Assembly: GCF_002798015.1 (NCBI RefSeq)
Contig: NZ_PGTZ01000007.1
Location: 638,222-702,221, forward strand
Origin: Luteimicrobium subarcticum
Lineage (GTDB): Bacteria > Actinomycetota > Actinomycetes > Actinomycetales > Cellulomonadaceae
Direction: 5' to 3'
Length of the DNA: 64,000 bases
The translations under genes and the position numbers were made by a program. Within the stretch, counting starts at the first letter, position 1. Each line of letters starts with the position of its first letter. The notes under the pieces are model-generated. The model was given only the letters and a program-made list of their open reading frames with translations. It searched no databases and was not told the origin of the DNA. Positions 26,241 to 35,799 of the stretch are shown one piece after another.

Positions 26241-26912
26241 ATGGGCGACGCCCCGCTGGCGGACCACCTGCAGGTGAACGGTGAGGGGATGGCCCGCCGC
26301 GGATGGCGTGGTGCGCGGGCAAGCGCCGGTGTGCTCTGTCTCCTCGGCTTTCTGTCTCTCTATGCCGTCGCCGTCCGAACGGTCGCCGGTCAGCGGTACG
26401 ACGCAGAGATCTTCGGCGCTGCCCAGCGAGTCCCGTTTGGCGGGCACGCGCAGATCCCGCGGGTGGGCGTCCCTCTGACGCTGCTCGGGGTGCTGTGCGG
26501 GTGCGTCCTCGTCGCACTGCGCCGGCGGCGAGGGCAGGCGATCTTCTGCGCCGCGGCATCGTGCCTCCTGACCGTCGCGGCGGCTGCAGCGGCCCAGCAG
26601 GTGCTCGGCAGGCCGCGGCTCGGCGCGTTCGCCTATCCGTACAACACCTACCCCTCCGACCATGTCGCAGTCACGGCCGCGCTCGGACTTGCCGTGCTGA
26701 TGCTCTGGCCCCGCCCGCGATGGTTCGGCCAGATGCTGCTCGGAGTCGTCGCGCTGGTCTGGATGGCATGCGTGTACAACGTTGTCGGATTCGCCCACCG
26801 CCCGTCGGACGTGTTGGGCGGGGTGATGCTGGCGGGAGGCGTCGCGGCCGTGGTCGTCGCCGTCGTCGGTCTAGGGCCGTCGATCCCGAGTGGCCGGCAA
26901 CAGTCGGTGTGA
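26241..26912 (+). CDS. PAP2-superfamily phosphatase
   Basis: The 223-residue membrane protein has about five or six spans. Its degenerate PAP2 catalytic motifs are GRPRLG (~residue 121), YPSDHVAVTAA (~residue 135) and the final FAHRPSDVLGG (~residue 185), whose His and Asp form the phosphatase centre in this family. Likely substrates are lipid phosphates such as undecaprenyl pyrophosphate (inference from the family and the surrounding glycan genes). It lies between mfd and the acyltransferase-3 gene, in the segment inserted relative to the M. tuberculosis order. The start at ATG 26241 is not supported by a strong ribosome site; the internal ATG at residue 17 is possible. Confidence 0.82.
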   Translation: MGDAPLADHLQVNGEGMARRGWRGARASAGVLCLLGFLSLYAVAVRTVAGQRYDAEIFGAAQRVPFGGHAQIPRVGVPLTLLGVLCGCVLVALRRRRGQAIFCAAASCLLTVAAAAAAQQVLGRPRLGAFAYPYNTYPSDHVAVTAALGLAVLMLWPRPRWFGQMLLGVVALVWMACVYNVVGFAHRPSDVLGGVMLAGGVAAVVVAVVGLGPSIPSGRQQSV

Positions 26913-26960
26913 CGAGTTTCATCCTGGCCGTCGTGCGCCCTTGGTGGCATCTTGACCGGC

Positions 26961-28196
26961 ATGGTCCAGCCGATCGGAGTCGCGGGGGAGTCCGAGGCCG
27001 TCTCGTCGCGCGACGCGTCGCGCTACCTCGTGATCGATGCCCTCCGCGGGGTGGCCGCCGTGTCCGTGCTCGCGTTCCACCTGTTCTACAGCGGTCCGCA
27101 GGCGACGCTCCTGCACGACGGTCTCCCGCATTGGCTGACACACGGCATCGAGTACGGGCGCAGTGGGGTGGCGATCTTCTTCGTGCTCTCCGGCTTCGTG
27201 ATCGCTCTCACCACCCGCCGGCTCGGCTCCCGGTCCCGGGACGCGCTGCGCTTCGGTGCCCGGAGGCAGCTGCGGTTGGACCCGCCGTACTGGCTGATGC
27301 TCGCGGTGGTGCTGCTCCTCGGAGCCATGGAGCGGTTGGTGCCGGGGCTCGTATACCAGTCGTACAGCTTCGCCGAGGTAGTCGAGAACGCGACCTACAC
27401 CCAGGGCTTCTTCGGCGATCCGTCGATCCTCGCCGTCGCCTGGACGTTGTGTCTCGAGGTGCAGTTCTACCTGGTGGTGCTGCTGCTGGTGATCGTCGCG
27501 GGCGTGTTGGTCGGTCGCACGGGCGCCGTGCCGACGCCGAGCCTGGCGCCGCGCCAGGCATGGGTCCGCTCCGGCGCATGGGCGCTGGGCATCCTGTCGT
27601 TGCTCTACGCGGACATGGGATGGAGCGCGGGGCCCTGGTTCATCGGGGCGTGGTGGACGTTCTGCCTGGGGGCGACGGTGTGCTGGTTCGTCAAGGGCGA
27701 CATCGGCGTCGTCTCTCTGACCGTGGCGCTCGGCATCGCCCTGTTCGCGCAGACGATCTCGGTGGCGCAGGGCTTCGGCGACGAGTGGGGAGGGCAGTGG
27801 TTTGCCCTGGCAACCGCAGCGGTGCTGGTCATTCTTTTCCTCGTCGGGCGCCTCGGGTCCCGACCATGGCGTTGGCTGCTGTTCCTCGGGAGCATCTCCT
27901 ACTCGCTCTACCTTGTGCACCTCCCGGTGATCGACGTCGGGATGGGCGCCCTCGACAAGGTGCTGCCGCAGACGCTCGTCGGAGCCTTGGTCGCTGTCGT
28001 CGTCGGCGCGGCGGCCGCGATGACGGTGGCGGTCGTCCTGCATCGTTGGGTGGAGGTCCCCGCGATCCGGCTCTCCCGTTCGCTGACGACGGGTTCGCGC
28101 GAGGAGATCAAGGCCCGGCTCAGGGCATATCGATGGTGGCCGACCGCAAGAGCTGCACGAGCGGCGTCGGTAGGTCGCGACACAGGAGGCACCTGA
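26961..28196 (+). CDS. acyltransferase-3 (OafA/YrhL-like) membrane O-acyltransferase
   Basis: The protein has 411 residues from ATG 26961; a TTG nine bases earlier is possible. It carries the acyltransferase-3 fold with about ten spans. Landmarks are YLVIDALRGVAAVSVLAFHLF near residue 25 with the conserved R and H, RSGVAIFFVLSGFVIALTTRR near residue 65, RRQLRLDPPYWLML near residue 95, and LCLEVQFYLVV near residue 165. Such proteins O-acetylate surface polysaccharides or peptidoglycan by moving acyl groups across the membrane. The C-terminus is a short basic cytosolic tail, with no SGNH domain. It stands alone, 43 bases ahead of the polyprenyl-sugar operon, and may modify the product of that operon (inference). 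Confidence 0.9.
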   Translation: MVQPIGVAGESEAVSSRDASRYLVIDALRGVAAVSVLAFHLFYSGPQATLLHDGLPHWLTHGIEYGRSGVAIFFVLSGFVIALTTRRLGSRSRDALRFGARRQLRLDPPYWLMLAVVLLLGAMERLVPGLVYQSYSFAEVVENATYTQGFFGDPSILAVAWTLCLEVQFYLVVLLLVIVAGVLVGRTGAVPTPSLAPRQAWVRSGAWALGILSLLYADMGWSAGPWFIGAWWTFCLGATVCWFVKGDIGVVSLTVALGIALFAQTISVAQGFGDEWGGQWFALATAAVLVILFLVGRLGSRPWRWLLFLGSISYSLYLVHLPVIDVGMGALDKVLPQTLVGALVAVVVGAAAAMTVAVVLHRWVEVPAIRLSRSLTTGSREEIKARLRAYRWWPTARAARAASVGRDTGGT

Positions 28197-28239
28197 CCAC
28201 GCCGGGGCTCGGGCCGCGTCCGATAGGCTCGCTCCCACC

Positions 28240-29265
28240 ATGAAGCTGTTCGTCCAGATCCCGTGCCTCAACGAGGAAGAGACCCTCCCGCTCGTCCTCG
28301 CCACCATCCCGCGCGAGATCCCCGGGATCGACGAGGTCCACGTCCTCGTCATCGACGACGGCTCGACGGACCGCACGGTCGAGGTGGCCCGCAACCTCGG
28401 CGTGACGCACTTCGTGCACCACCGTGGACGCATGGGCTTGTCGCGCTCGTTCCGCGACGGCATCGACTACGCCCTGCGGCACGGCGCGGACATCGTCGTG
28501 AACACGGACGGCGACAACCAGTACCCGCAGCAGTCCATCCCCGAGCTGGTGGCGCCGCTGCTGCGCGGCGAGGCGGACATCGCGATCGGCGACCGGCAGA
28601 CCGCGACGATCGAGCACTTCTCGCCGTTCAAGAAGGCGATGCAGCGGTTCGGCAGCCGGGTGGTGAGCCGGGCGGCGGGGACCTCCTTGCCGGACGCGGC
28701 GAGCGGCTTCCGCGCCTACTCGCGCGCGGCGCTGTACCGGCTGAACGTCGTGACGCAGTTCTCGTACTGCATGGAGACGATCATCCAGGCGGGCAACAAG
28801 CGCCTGCGGATCGCGTCCGTCCCGGTCGTCACGAACGAGAAGACGCGCGAGTCGCGCCTCTTCAACAACGTGTTCGAGCACATGGCCAAGTCGGGCCAGG
28901 CGATCACGCGCTCGTACGTGATGTTCAAGCCGTACACCCTGTTCGTGACGCTCGGCGTGGTCTTCTTCGTGCTGGGCCTGGTGCCGTTCGTGCGGTTCCT
29001 GTGGTTCACCGTCGCGGGGGAGCCCGGCAACCACATCCAGTCGCTCCTGCTGGGCACGATCATGATGGTCGGCGCTCTCCTGTCGTTCGCGCTGCTCATC
29101 ATCTCGGACCTCCTGCGGACCAACCGCACGCTCCTCGAGGACACCCTCGAGCGCGTCAAGGAGGTGCAGTACGGGGCGTCGCCGTCGCCGGTCCTCCCGT
29201 CCGCGCCGGACGACGTGTCGGTCGCTGTCCCGGACGACGTGCCCGCCGCCCCGTCGGCCCGGTGA
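28240..29265 (+). CDS. DPM1-like polyprenyl-phosphate glycosyltransferase (GT2) with C-terminal membrane anchor
   Basis: The 341-residue enzyme has a GT2 catalytic domain at residues 1-225: VQIPCLNEEETLPLVL, VLVIDDGSTDRTVEVA, DIVVNTDGDNQYP near residue 95 and ASGFRAYSRAAL near residue 160. Two spans follow at ~235-258 and ~272-292, then a short Ala/Pro tail. This is the layout of polyprenyl-phosphate-mannose or -glucose synthases, which load a sugar onto lipid phosphate for use outside the membrane. It heads a four-gene operon whose last member is a GT-C enzyme, the class that consumes lipid-phosphate sugars. The next gene begins inside its stop codon (GTGA). Confidence 0.9.
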   Translation: MKLFVQIPCLNEEETLPLVLATIPREIPGIDEVHVLVIDDGSTDRTVEVARNLGVTHFVHHRGRMGLSRSFRDGIDYALRHGADIVVNTDGDNQYPQQSIPELVAPLLRGEADIAIGDRQTATIEHFSPFKKAMQRFGSRVVSRAAGTSLPDAASGFRAYSRAALYRLNVVTQFSYCMETIIQAGNKRLRIASVPVVTNEKTRESRLFNNVFEHMAKSGQAITRSYVMFKPYTLFVTLGVVFFVLGLVPFVRFLWFTVAGEPGNHIQSLLLGTIMMVGALLSFALLIISDLLRTNRTLLEDTLERVKEVQYGASPSPVLPSAPDDVSVAVPDDVPAAPSAR

Positions 29266-30482
29266 CGGGCGCCCGCGTGCCCGGGCGCGTCGTCGCGTTC
29301 GGGACCTACGACACGTCCCGTCACCCGCGGGTCGGCATCCTCGTGGACGGCCTGCGCGCGCGCGGGGTCGACGTCTCCGAGCTGGACCGCCCGCTCGGGC
29401 TGTCGACCGCGGAGCGCGTCCGCATGCTCACGCAGCCCTGGCGGCTCCCGGCGCTCGCCGGACGTCTCGCCGCCCGCTGGTGGTCGCTGGCCCGCGACGC
29501 GCGGGCCGACCGCCGCGCCCACGGCACCCCGGACGTCGTCCTCGTCGGGTACCTCGGGCACTTCGACGTCCTGCTCGCGCGGGCGCTGTTCCGCCGCTCG
29601 TACCGGGTGCTCGACCACCTCGTGTTCGCGGGCGACACGGCGCGCGACCGCGGTGCGGGCGGCCTCAAGGCGCGCCTCCTCACCGGCCTGGACCGGGCGG
29701 CGCTCGCGGCGTGCGACCTCGCCGTCGTGGACACCGACGAGCACCTGGCGATGCTGCCCGCGAGGACGGCGGGCGTCGTCGTCCCGGTGGGCGCGACGGA
29801 CGACTGGTTCGCCGCCGGGGACGCCTCCTCCCGCGCCCCTTCCGCCGTGCCGTCCGAGGCGCCCGCCGCCGCCCCGCTGAGCGTCGTCTTCTTCGGCCTC
29901 TTCACGCCGCTGCAGGGCGCCCCGACCATCGCGTCGGGCCTCGCGGACCTGCTGCGCGAGCGTCCGGACGTCCGGGTGACGCTCGCCGGGACCGGTCAGG
30001 ACCTCGACGCGGCCCGCGCCACCCTGACCGCGGTGCCCGCCGCCGCGACGCAGGTCACGTGGCTCGACTGGGTCGAGCCGGCCGACCTGCCCGCCCTCGT
30101 CGCGTCGCACGACGTGTGCCTCGGCATCCTCGGCGACACCCCCAAGGCGCTGCGCGTCGTGCCGAACAAGGTCTACCAGGGCCTCGCCGCGGGCTGCGCG
30201 GTCGTCACGAGCGGCACCCCGCCGCAGCGTCGCGCGCTCGCTGACGCCGCCGTGCTCGTCCCGCCGGGCGACGCCGCCGCGCTCGCCGCCGCCCTGCGCG
30301 CCCTCGCCGACGACCCGGCCGCGCTCGCGGACGCCCGGACCCGTGCCCGCACCGGCGGCCGCCGCTTCACCCCCGACGCGGTCGTCGCCCCGCTGCTCGA
30401 GGCTCTCCGGGTCGCCGGCCACGCACCCACCGCGCAGCAGGTCCCGCCGCACGTCCCGCAGCCCGCCGAGGACGCGTCGTGA
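29262..30482 (+). CDS. GT4-like glycosyltransferase
   Basis: The protein has 406 residues from GTG 29262, which overlaps the previous stop. It is a GT-B fold protein of the GT4 type with a divergent donor motif: RVVAFGTYDTSRHPRVGILV at the start, VVFFGLFTPLQGAP near residue 210, and RVVPNKVYQGLAAGCAVVTS near residue 295 in place of the usual paired glutamates. An Ala/Pro-rich spacer sits near residues 185-205. It likely acts on the same lipid-linked glycan as its operon partners. G/C use at third positions is extreme, as in the whole operon and unlike the 1-22 kb locus. Donor unknown. Confidence 0.83.
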   Translation: MTGARVPGRVVAFGTYDTSRHPRVGILVDGLRARGVDVSELDRPLGLSTAERVRMLTQPWRLPALAGRLAARWWSLARDARADRRAHGTPDVVLVGYLGHFDVLLARALFRRSYRVLDHLVFAGDTARDRGAGGLKARLLTGLDRAALAACDLAVVDTDEHLAMLPARTAGVVVPVGATDDWFAAGDASSRAPSAVPSEAPAAAPLSVVFFGLFTPLQGAPTIASGLADLLRERPDVRVTLAGTGQDLDAARATLTAVPAAATQVTWLDWVEPADLPALVASHDVCLGILGDTPKALRVVPNKVYQGLAAGCAVVTSGTPPQRRALADAAVLVPPGDAAALAAALRALADDPAALADARTRARTGGRRFTPDAVVAPLLEALRVAGHAPTAQQVPPHVPQPAEDAS

Positions 30483-31432
30483 ACCGGCTGCTCGCCGCCG
30501 CGCGGTCGCGGGTGACCCGGTGGGTGTTCCTCGGCGTCGCGGTCGCGCTCGCCGTGTGGGCCGTCGTCGCGAGCTGGGACGAGATCACCGCGGCCCTGGC
30601 CGACCTGTCCTGGCTCCTCGTGGGCGGTGCGCTCGTCGTCTCGATCGCCTACGTGCTCGCGACGATGGTCTCGTGGCTCCGCCTGCTCAACGACCTCGGC
30701 GAGCCGCTGCGTCCGTCGAGCGCGCTCGCCCTGTTCGGGGTCAGCCAGCTCGGCAAGTACATCCCGGGCGGTGTGTGGAACGTCGTCGCCGCCGCCGAGC
30801 TCGGCGCGCAGCACAAGATCTCGCGCCGTCGGTCGGTCGCCGCGATGGCGGTCGCGGTCCTCGTCTCCGTCGTGTCCGGGCTGCTCGTCGGCGCGCTCGC
30901 CCTCTGGCTCGGACCGCCCGACACGCGCGACCGCTGGGGCTGGGCCGGGCTCCTCGTCCCGGTGCTCGTCGTCGTGCTCGTCCCGCCCGTCCTCAACCGG
31001 CTCGTCGACCGCGCCTTCCGGCTGATGCGCCGCGAACCCCTCGACCAGCCGCTGTCGACGCGCGGGCTCGGCACCGCCACCCTGTGGGCGCTCGTGGGCT
31101 GGCTGCTCGTCGGGCTCCAGGTGTGGATGCTCGCCGTCGGGGTCGGCATGGAGGCGTCCTGGCGGACCTTCGCGCTGTGCGTCGGCGCGTACGGGCTGGC
31201 GTGGGTCGTCGGGCTGCTCGTCGTGTTCGTGCCCGCCGGGGCGGGGGCTCGCGAGGCCGTGCTGCTCGTCGCACTGTCGGGCGTCCTGCCGCACGGTGCG
31301 GTGCTCGCCGTCGTGCTCGTCAGCCGCGTCCTCGTGACCGTGACCGACCTGTTGCTCGCCGGCGCCGGGCTCACCATCGCGCGACGCCAGGCACGGGATG
31401 CCGCGCCCGCCGGCGAGGTCCCGGCCGCGTGA
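30479..31432 (+). CDS. flippase-like membrane protein (LPG-synthase transmembrane domain family)
   Basis: The 317-residue protein has about eight spans and matches the lysylphosphatidylglycerol-synthase transmembrane (UPF0104) family. Typical blocks are RLLNDLGEPLRPSSALALF near residue 68, SQLGKYIPGGVWNVV near residue 90 and VVFVPAGAGAREAVLL near residue 245. The aminoacyl-transfer domain of MprF is absent, so only the lipid-flipping/transport half is present. Start is GTG 30479, overlapping the GT4-like stop; its own stop overlaps the next start. Placement between two glycosyltransferases suggests that it moves a lipid-linked sugar or stabilises the complex (inference). Confidence 0.87.
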   Translation: MNRLLAAARSRVTRWVFLGVAVALAVWAVVASWDEITAALADLSWLLVGGALVVSIAYVLATMVSWLRLLNDLGEPLRPSSALALFGVSQLGKYIPGGVWNVVAAAELGAQHKISRRRSVAAMAVAVLVSVVSGLLVGALALWLGPPDTRDRWGWAGLLVPVLVVVLVPPVLNRLVDRAFRLMRREPLDQPLSTRGLGTATLWALVGWLLVGLQVWMLAVGVGMEASWRTFALCVGAYGLAWVVGLLVVFVPAGAGAREAVLLVALSGVLPHGAVLAVVLVSRVLVTVTDLLLAGAGLTIARRQARDAAPAGEVPAA

Positions 31433-33030
31433 ACCAGCGGACGCGGGCCGCGCTGTCGGGTGACGGGTCGCTCGGCGCCGCGTCCTGGTCGCTCGTGGTC
31501 GTGACGGTCGTGGCGTTTGTCGTCCGCGCCGCGGCGTACGTGCGGCCGTCCCAGCTCCTCGCCCCGCGCGAGCTCGACGACGCCACCATGTACTCCGCCG
31601 CCGTCGACGTGCTGCACGGGCAGACCCTCTACGGCGACGTCCTCTACCTGCACCCGCCCGGCCTGGTCACCGCGCTGCTCCCGTTCGCGTGGCTCGGCGA
31701 ACACGTCGGCGACGCGCTGGCGCTCGCCGTGGCTCGCGCGCTCACGGTGCTGGTCGGGACGCTGTCGACGTTCCTCGTCGCGTGGCTCCTGCGCCGCCGC
31801 GGCACGGTGGCCGTGCTTGCCGGTGCCGGCCTGTACGCCGTGTGGGTGCCGGTCGTGTACTCCGAGCGGGTCGTGTTCCTCGAGCCCGCGCTGACGCTCT
31901 GCCTGCTGCTCGCGCTCGTCGTGCTGCGGCTCGACCGGCCGACCGGCGCCGCCCGCGGGTGGCTGCGCCCGACGACGACCGCGCCCCTCGTCGCGGGCGC
32001 GCTCACGGGTGTCGCCGCGTCGTTCAAGGTCTGGGCGTTCGTGACCGCGGCCGCGCTGCTGGTCGTCGTCCTCGTCTGGCGGGGCGGGCGCGCGGCCGGG
32101 TGGTTCGCGCTCGGCGGGCTCGTGGTCGTCGCGGCGTTCGTCGTGTCGTTCGCGGTCCGGGCCCCCGGCGACCTGTGGCGCGATGTCGTCGGCGTCCAGG
32201 CCGGGCGACCGAGCACGACGACGTCGTTCGGTCTGCGCCTGCGCGAGTTCGCCCCCGTGTCGTCCGTCCCCGCCGCCTGGTGGACGACCGCGCTCGCCGT
32301 GCTCGTCCTCGTGCTGGTCGTCGTCGCGCTGGCGCTGACCCTCGCCCGCGGGGTCGTCGCGTGGCGGCGTGACCGGTCCGGCCTGCCCGAGACGGCCGCG
32401 TGGGCGCTCCTCGCCCTCGTGCAGGGTGCGACCGTGCTCGCCGCGCCGTCGTTCTTCCTGCACTACGCGGCGTTCCCCGCGCCCGCGATCGCCCTGCTGG
32501 CCGGTGCGGGTGCCGCGACGGCCGCGGCGTGGCTGCGTGCGTGGGCTGGGACGTCACCGGACCGCGGGCGCGCCGTCGTCCTGCGGACCGTCGCCGTCGT
32601 CGCGGTGCTGGCGCTCGCGGGCGCTGCGATCGCGGGTGCGACGGCGCGCCTGCGCTGGACGGGATCGCGCGCCGAGCTCGTCACCTGGGCCGCCCAGCAG
32701 GACTGCGTGTGGGGGCTCGCGTCGGGCGTCGTCGCCGCGGGCGCTGCGACCCGCAACGCGGAGAACGACTGTCCCGTCCCCGCCGACGTGTGGGGCGAGG
32801 GCCTCGCCGCGCTGGACGACTCCGGTGACGGCGCGGGGGAGGGGGGCGCCGTCGAGGAGCGGGACGCGTTCGTCGCCGAGATGCAGCGCGAGCTCGCGCA
32901 GGTCGACGCGGTCGTCGTGCCGATCGTCACGGACGGCACGTGGCTGCACGGTGCGGCCGAGGCCTACCTCAGCCGGAACTTCGACCACGTCGGCACGGCC
33001 GGAGGCTTCGAGATGTGGGAGCGGACCTGA
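31429..33030 (+). CDS. GT-C-type membrane glycosyltransferase (GT39/ArnT-like)
   Basis: The protein has 533 residues from GTG 31429 (GTGA overlap). About ten to eleven spans occupy residues ~18-415. The first outer loop carries ELDDATMYSAAVDVLHGQTLY near residue 50, the acidic loop motif where GT-C enzymes bind metal and lipid-phosphate sugar, then LHPPGLVTALLPFAWLGEHV. The C-terminal ~120 residues form an exported domain with two cysteines (DCVWG, NDCPVP). It should use a polyprenyl-phosphate sugar, probably made by the GT2 enzyme at 28240, to glycosylate a glycan or protein outside the cell. It closes the four-gene coupled operon. Confidence 0.87.
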   Translation: MNQRTRAALSGDGSLGAASWSLVVVTVVAFVVRAAAYVRPSQLLAPRELDDATMYSAAVDVLHGQTLYGDVLYLHPPGLVTALLPFAWLGEHVGDALALAVARALTVLVGTLSTFLVAWLLRRRGTVAVLAGAGLYAVWVPVVYSERVVFLEPALTLCLLLALVVLRLDRPTGAARGWLRPTTTAPLVAGALTGVAASFKVWAFVTAAALLVVVLVWRGGRAAGWFALGGLVVVAAFVVSFAVRAPGDLWRDVVGVQAGRPSTTTSFGLRLREFAPVSSVPAAWWTTALAVLVLVLVVVALALTLARGVVAWRRDRSGLPETAAWALLALVQGATVLAAPSFFLHYAAFPAPAIALLAGAGAATAAAWLRAWAGTSPDRGRAVVLRTVAVVAVLALAGAAIAGATARLRWTGSRAELVTWAAQQDCVWGLASGVVAAGAATRNAENDCPVPADVWGEGLAALDDSGDGAGEGGAVEERDAFVAEMQRELAQVDAVVVPIVTDGTWLHGAAEAYLSRNFDHVGTAGGFEMWERT

Positions 33031-33038
33031 CGCAGCGG

Positions 33039-33413
33039 TCATCCGTTCGGACGCGCGAGGCGGAAGAGCCGAGCCAGCTCGGGCGGCAGCTCGGCGACGA
33101 TCCCGTGGCCCGCCTGGTTCGGCAGTGGGAGACGGAAGAGGAAGGACGTGCCGATGACCGTCTTCACCGAGTCCTCGTCGCTTCGGGCGCTCTCGTCGAG
33201 GAAGGCAAGAACTCCGCGCCAGTCGAGCCCACGACCTGAGGTGGCGTCAGGGTCCGCGACGTAGGCCGCGACGACCCGCGGCGTCACCTCGACCCCGACG
33301 TACACGTGCGCCAGGAACTCGTCCGGGCCGTCATAGCAGTGGTCGAGCGTCGCGCCGAGGACCGGGAACCGCTCCGCGAGCGCGATCGCGAACGCCTCGT
33401 CCGGGGCGGTCAC
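33039..33413 (-). CDS. conserved small protein, unknown function
   Basis: The protein has 124 residues from GTG 33413, which overlaps the stop of the upstream tiny gene (GTGA). It is soluble and acidic, without signal peptide or spans. Visible features are ALAERFPVLGATLDHCYDGP, EFLAHVYVGVEVTPRVVAAY and SVKTVIGTSFLFRLPLPNQA. The single cysteine at ~28 and the repeated aromatic/acidic pattern do not match a catalytic family I know. It sits between the convergent GT-C gene (8 bases away) and the divergent enolase promoter. Genes of this size, in coupled pairs and with no clear homology, are sometimes immunity or toxin-antitoxin partners, but nothing here demonstrates that. Confidence 0.65.
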   Translation of the reverse strand: MTAPDEAFAIALAERFPVLGATLDHCYDGPDEFLAHVYVGVEVTPRVVAAYVADPDATSGRGLDWRGVLAFLDESARSDEDSVKTVIGTSFLFRLPLPNQAGHGIVAELPPELARLFRLARPNG

Positions 33414-33562
33414 GCGTCCCGCCCGCCCGACGCGAGCCAGGCGCCGCAGCGGCGGTCGAGCTCGTCGTCGGCGACCACGAAGTCCCGCGGCCCCTCGGCC
33501 GTCGTGGGGTGGACCGACAGGCCGTCCGAGCGCACCACGTCGAGCACCAGGGACTCTGACAC
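33410..33562 (-). CDS. very small protein (about 50 residues), unknown function
   Basis: The protein has 50 residues from GTG 33562. GGAGG lies nine bases upstream; the ATG at 33571, three codons earlier, has GGAGG directly abutting it, which is too close. The product opens SESLVLDVVRSDGLSVHPTT and ends ELDRRCGAWLASGGRDA; it is acidic with one cysteine. Its stop is inside the start of the 124-residue gene (GTGA), so the two are translationally coupled. No family is recognised. It lies ~107 bases from the eno start codon, on the opposite strand. Confidence 0.55.
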   Translation of the reverse strand: MSESLVLDVVRSDGLSVHPTTAEGPRDFVVADDELDRRCGAWLASGGRDA

Positions 33563-33633
33563 GGACGTCATCCTCCCGCACCGTCTCGCCCAGTGCACGG
33601 ATCTGCCTCGCCGGACCGAGGCGACTAGGCTGA

Positions 33634-34950
<1,317 letters not shown>

Positions 34951-34975
34951 CGCGCGTCCTGACGTCTGTCTGACG

Positions 34976-35019
34976 GGAGCCCCGGTCCTCGCTGAACCTG
35001 CTGCGAGGACCGGGGCTCC
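34976..35019 (+). terminator. hairpin terminator after eno
   Basis: A perfect 16-base-pair inverted repeat (34976-34991 with 35004-35019) encloses a 12-base loop, 25 bases past the enolase stop. There is no long T run, as is common in GC-rich actinobacteria. It probably limits read-through of the highly expressed eno into ftsB. Confidence 0.8.
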
Positions 35020-35087
35020 TGCGCGCACACGGTCGCACAGGGCGTGTGCTCCGGGCGTGGGGCCCGGACCGCTGGCACGATCGACCC

Positions 35088-35777
35088 ATGTCCGCTCCTC
35101 GGCGCCCTCGGGTGCCCACACCGGCGTCCCGTCCGGGCGCGCGCGCCACCGGCCGTCCGACGACGGGCGCCACGCCCTCCGTCCCGACGTCGAGCGCGTC
35201 CGGTGCGTCGAACCCTGCGAAGGACGCGCGGGGCGGGCGGTCGAGCCGGCCCGCGCCTCCTGCGTCCGCCGGTGGCACGCGCGCCGAGCCGAGGACGCCG
35301 CGGAAGCCCGCGGGGAAGAAGCGCACCCGGGGGGACGGTGGTCGCCTGCGGGACGTGCTGCCCGAGACGGTCACGGTCCGGACGGTCATCCTCGGGGTGG
35401 CTCTGTTGATGGCGGTGATCCTGCTCCTGCCGACGGCACGTGAGTACGCCAAGTCGGCGTCGGCGCTGCGGACCCTGAGCCACGAGCTCGACGCCGCGAA
35501 GGCGCAGCGGGACGTCGCGCAGAGCCAGCTGGACCGCTGGTCCGACCCCGCCTACGTGAAGGCACAGGCGCGTGAGCGGCTCGGGTACCAGATGCCGGGC
35601 GAGACGTCCTACCGTGTCATCGACCCGGGGGACGTCGCCGACCACGTCGACCCGCTGACCGGGGCGGCGGTCGAGCCGGGCCTCGTCGCGGCGGGCACGG
35701 GCGGGTCCGGCCCGTGGTACGAGCAGGCGTGGGCGTCGGTGCAGGTCGCGGGGATCGGCGTCGCGCACGACGGCTGA
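35088..35777 (+). CDS. ftsB: FtsB/DivIC-family septum formation initiator
   Basis: The protein has 229 residues from ATG 35088. A ~95-residue Pro/Ala/Arg-rich cytosolic N-terminus precedes one membrane span at ~98-116 (TVILGVALLMAVILLLP) and a coiled coil at ~118-150. The DivIC signature WSDPAYVKAQARERLGY follows near residue 150, with an outer tail after it. In the divisome this protein links FtsL and FtsQ to septal wall synthesis at the membrane. The long disordered N-terminus is normal for actinobacteria. It lies in the conserved eno-ftsB-DUF501-ppx order; the DUF501 start follows 22 bases after its stop. Confidence 0.92.
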   Translation: MSAPRRPRVPTPASRPGARATGRPTTGATPSVPTSSASGASNPAKDARGGRSSRPAPPASAGGTRAEPRTPRKPAGKKRTRGDGGRLRDVLPETVTVRTVILGVALLMAVILLLPTAREYAKSASALRTLSHELDAAKAQRDVAQSQLDRWSDPAYVKAQARERLGYQMPGETSYRVIDPGDVADHVDPLTGAAVEPGLVAAGTGGSGPWYEQAWASVQVAGIGVAHDG

Positions 35778-35799
35778 GCGGGTGGGGGAGAATGGCCCC

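Noticed and set aside
26919-28463. Minus-strand open frame over the acyltransferase-3 gene
   Set aside because: The plus strand has all acyltransferase-3 motifs and hydrophobic segments; the minus-strand translation is charged and repetitive.
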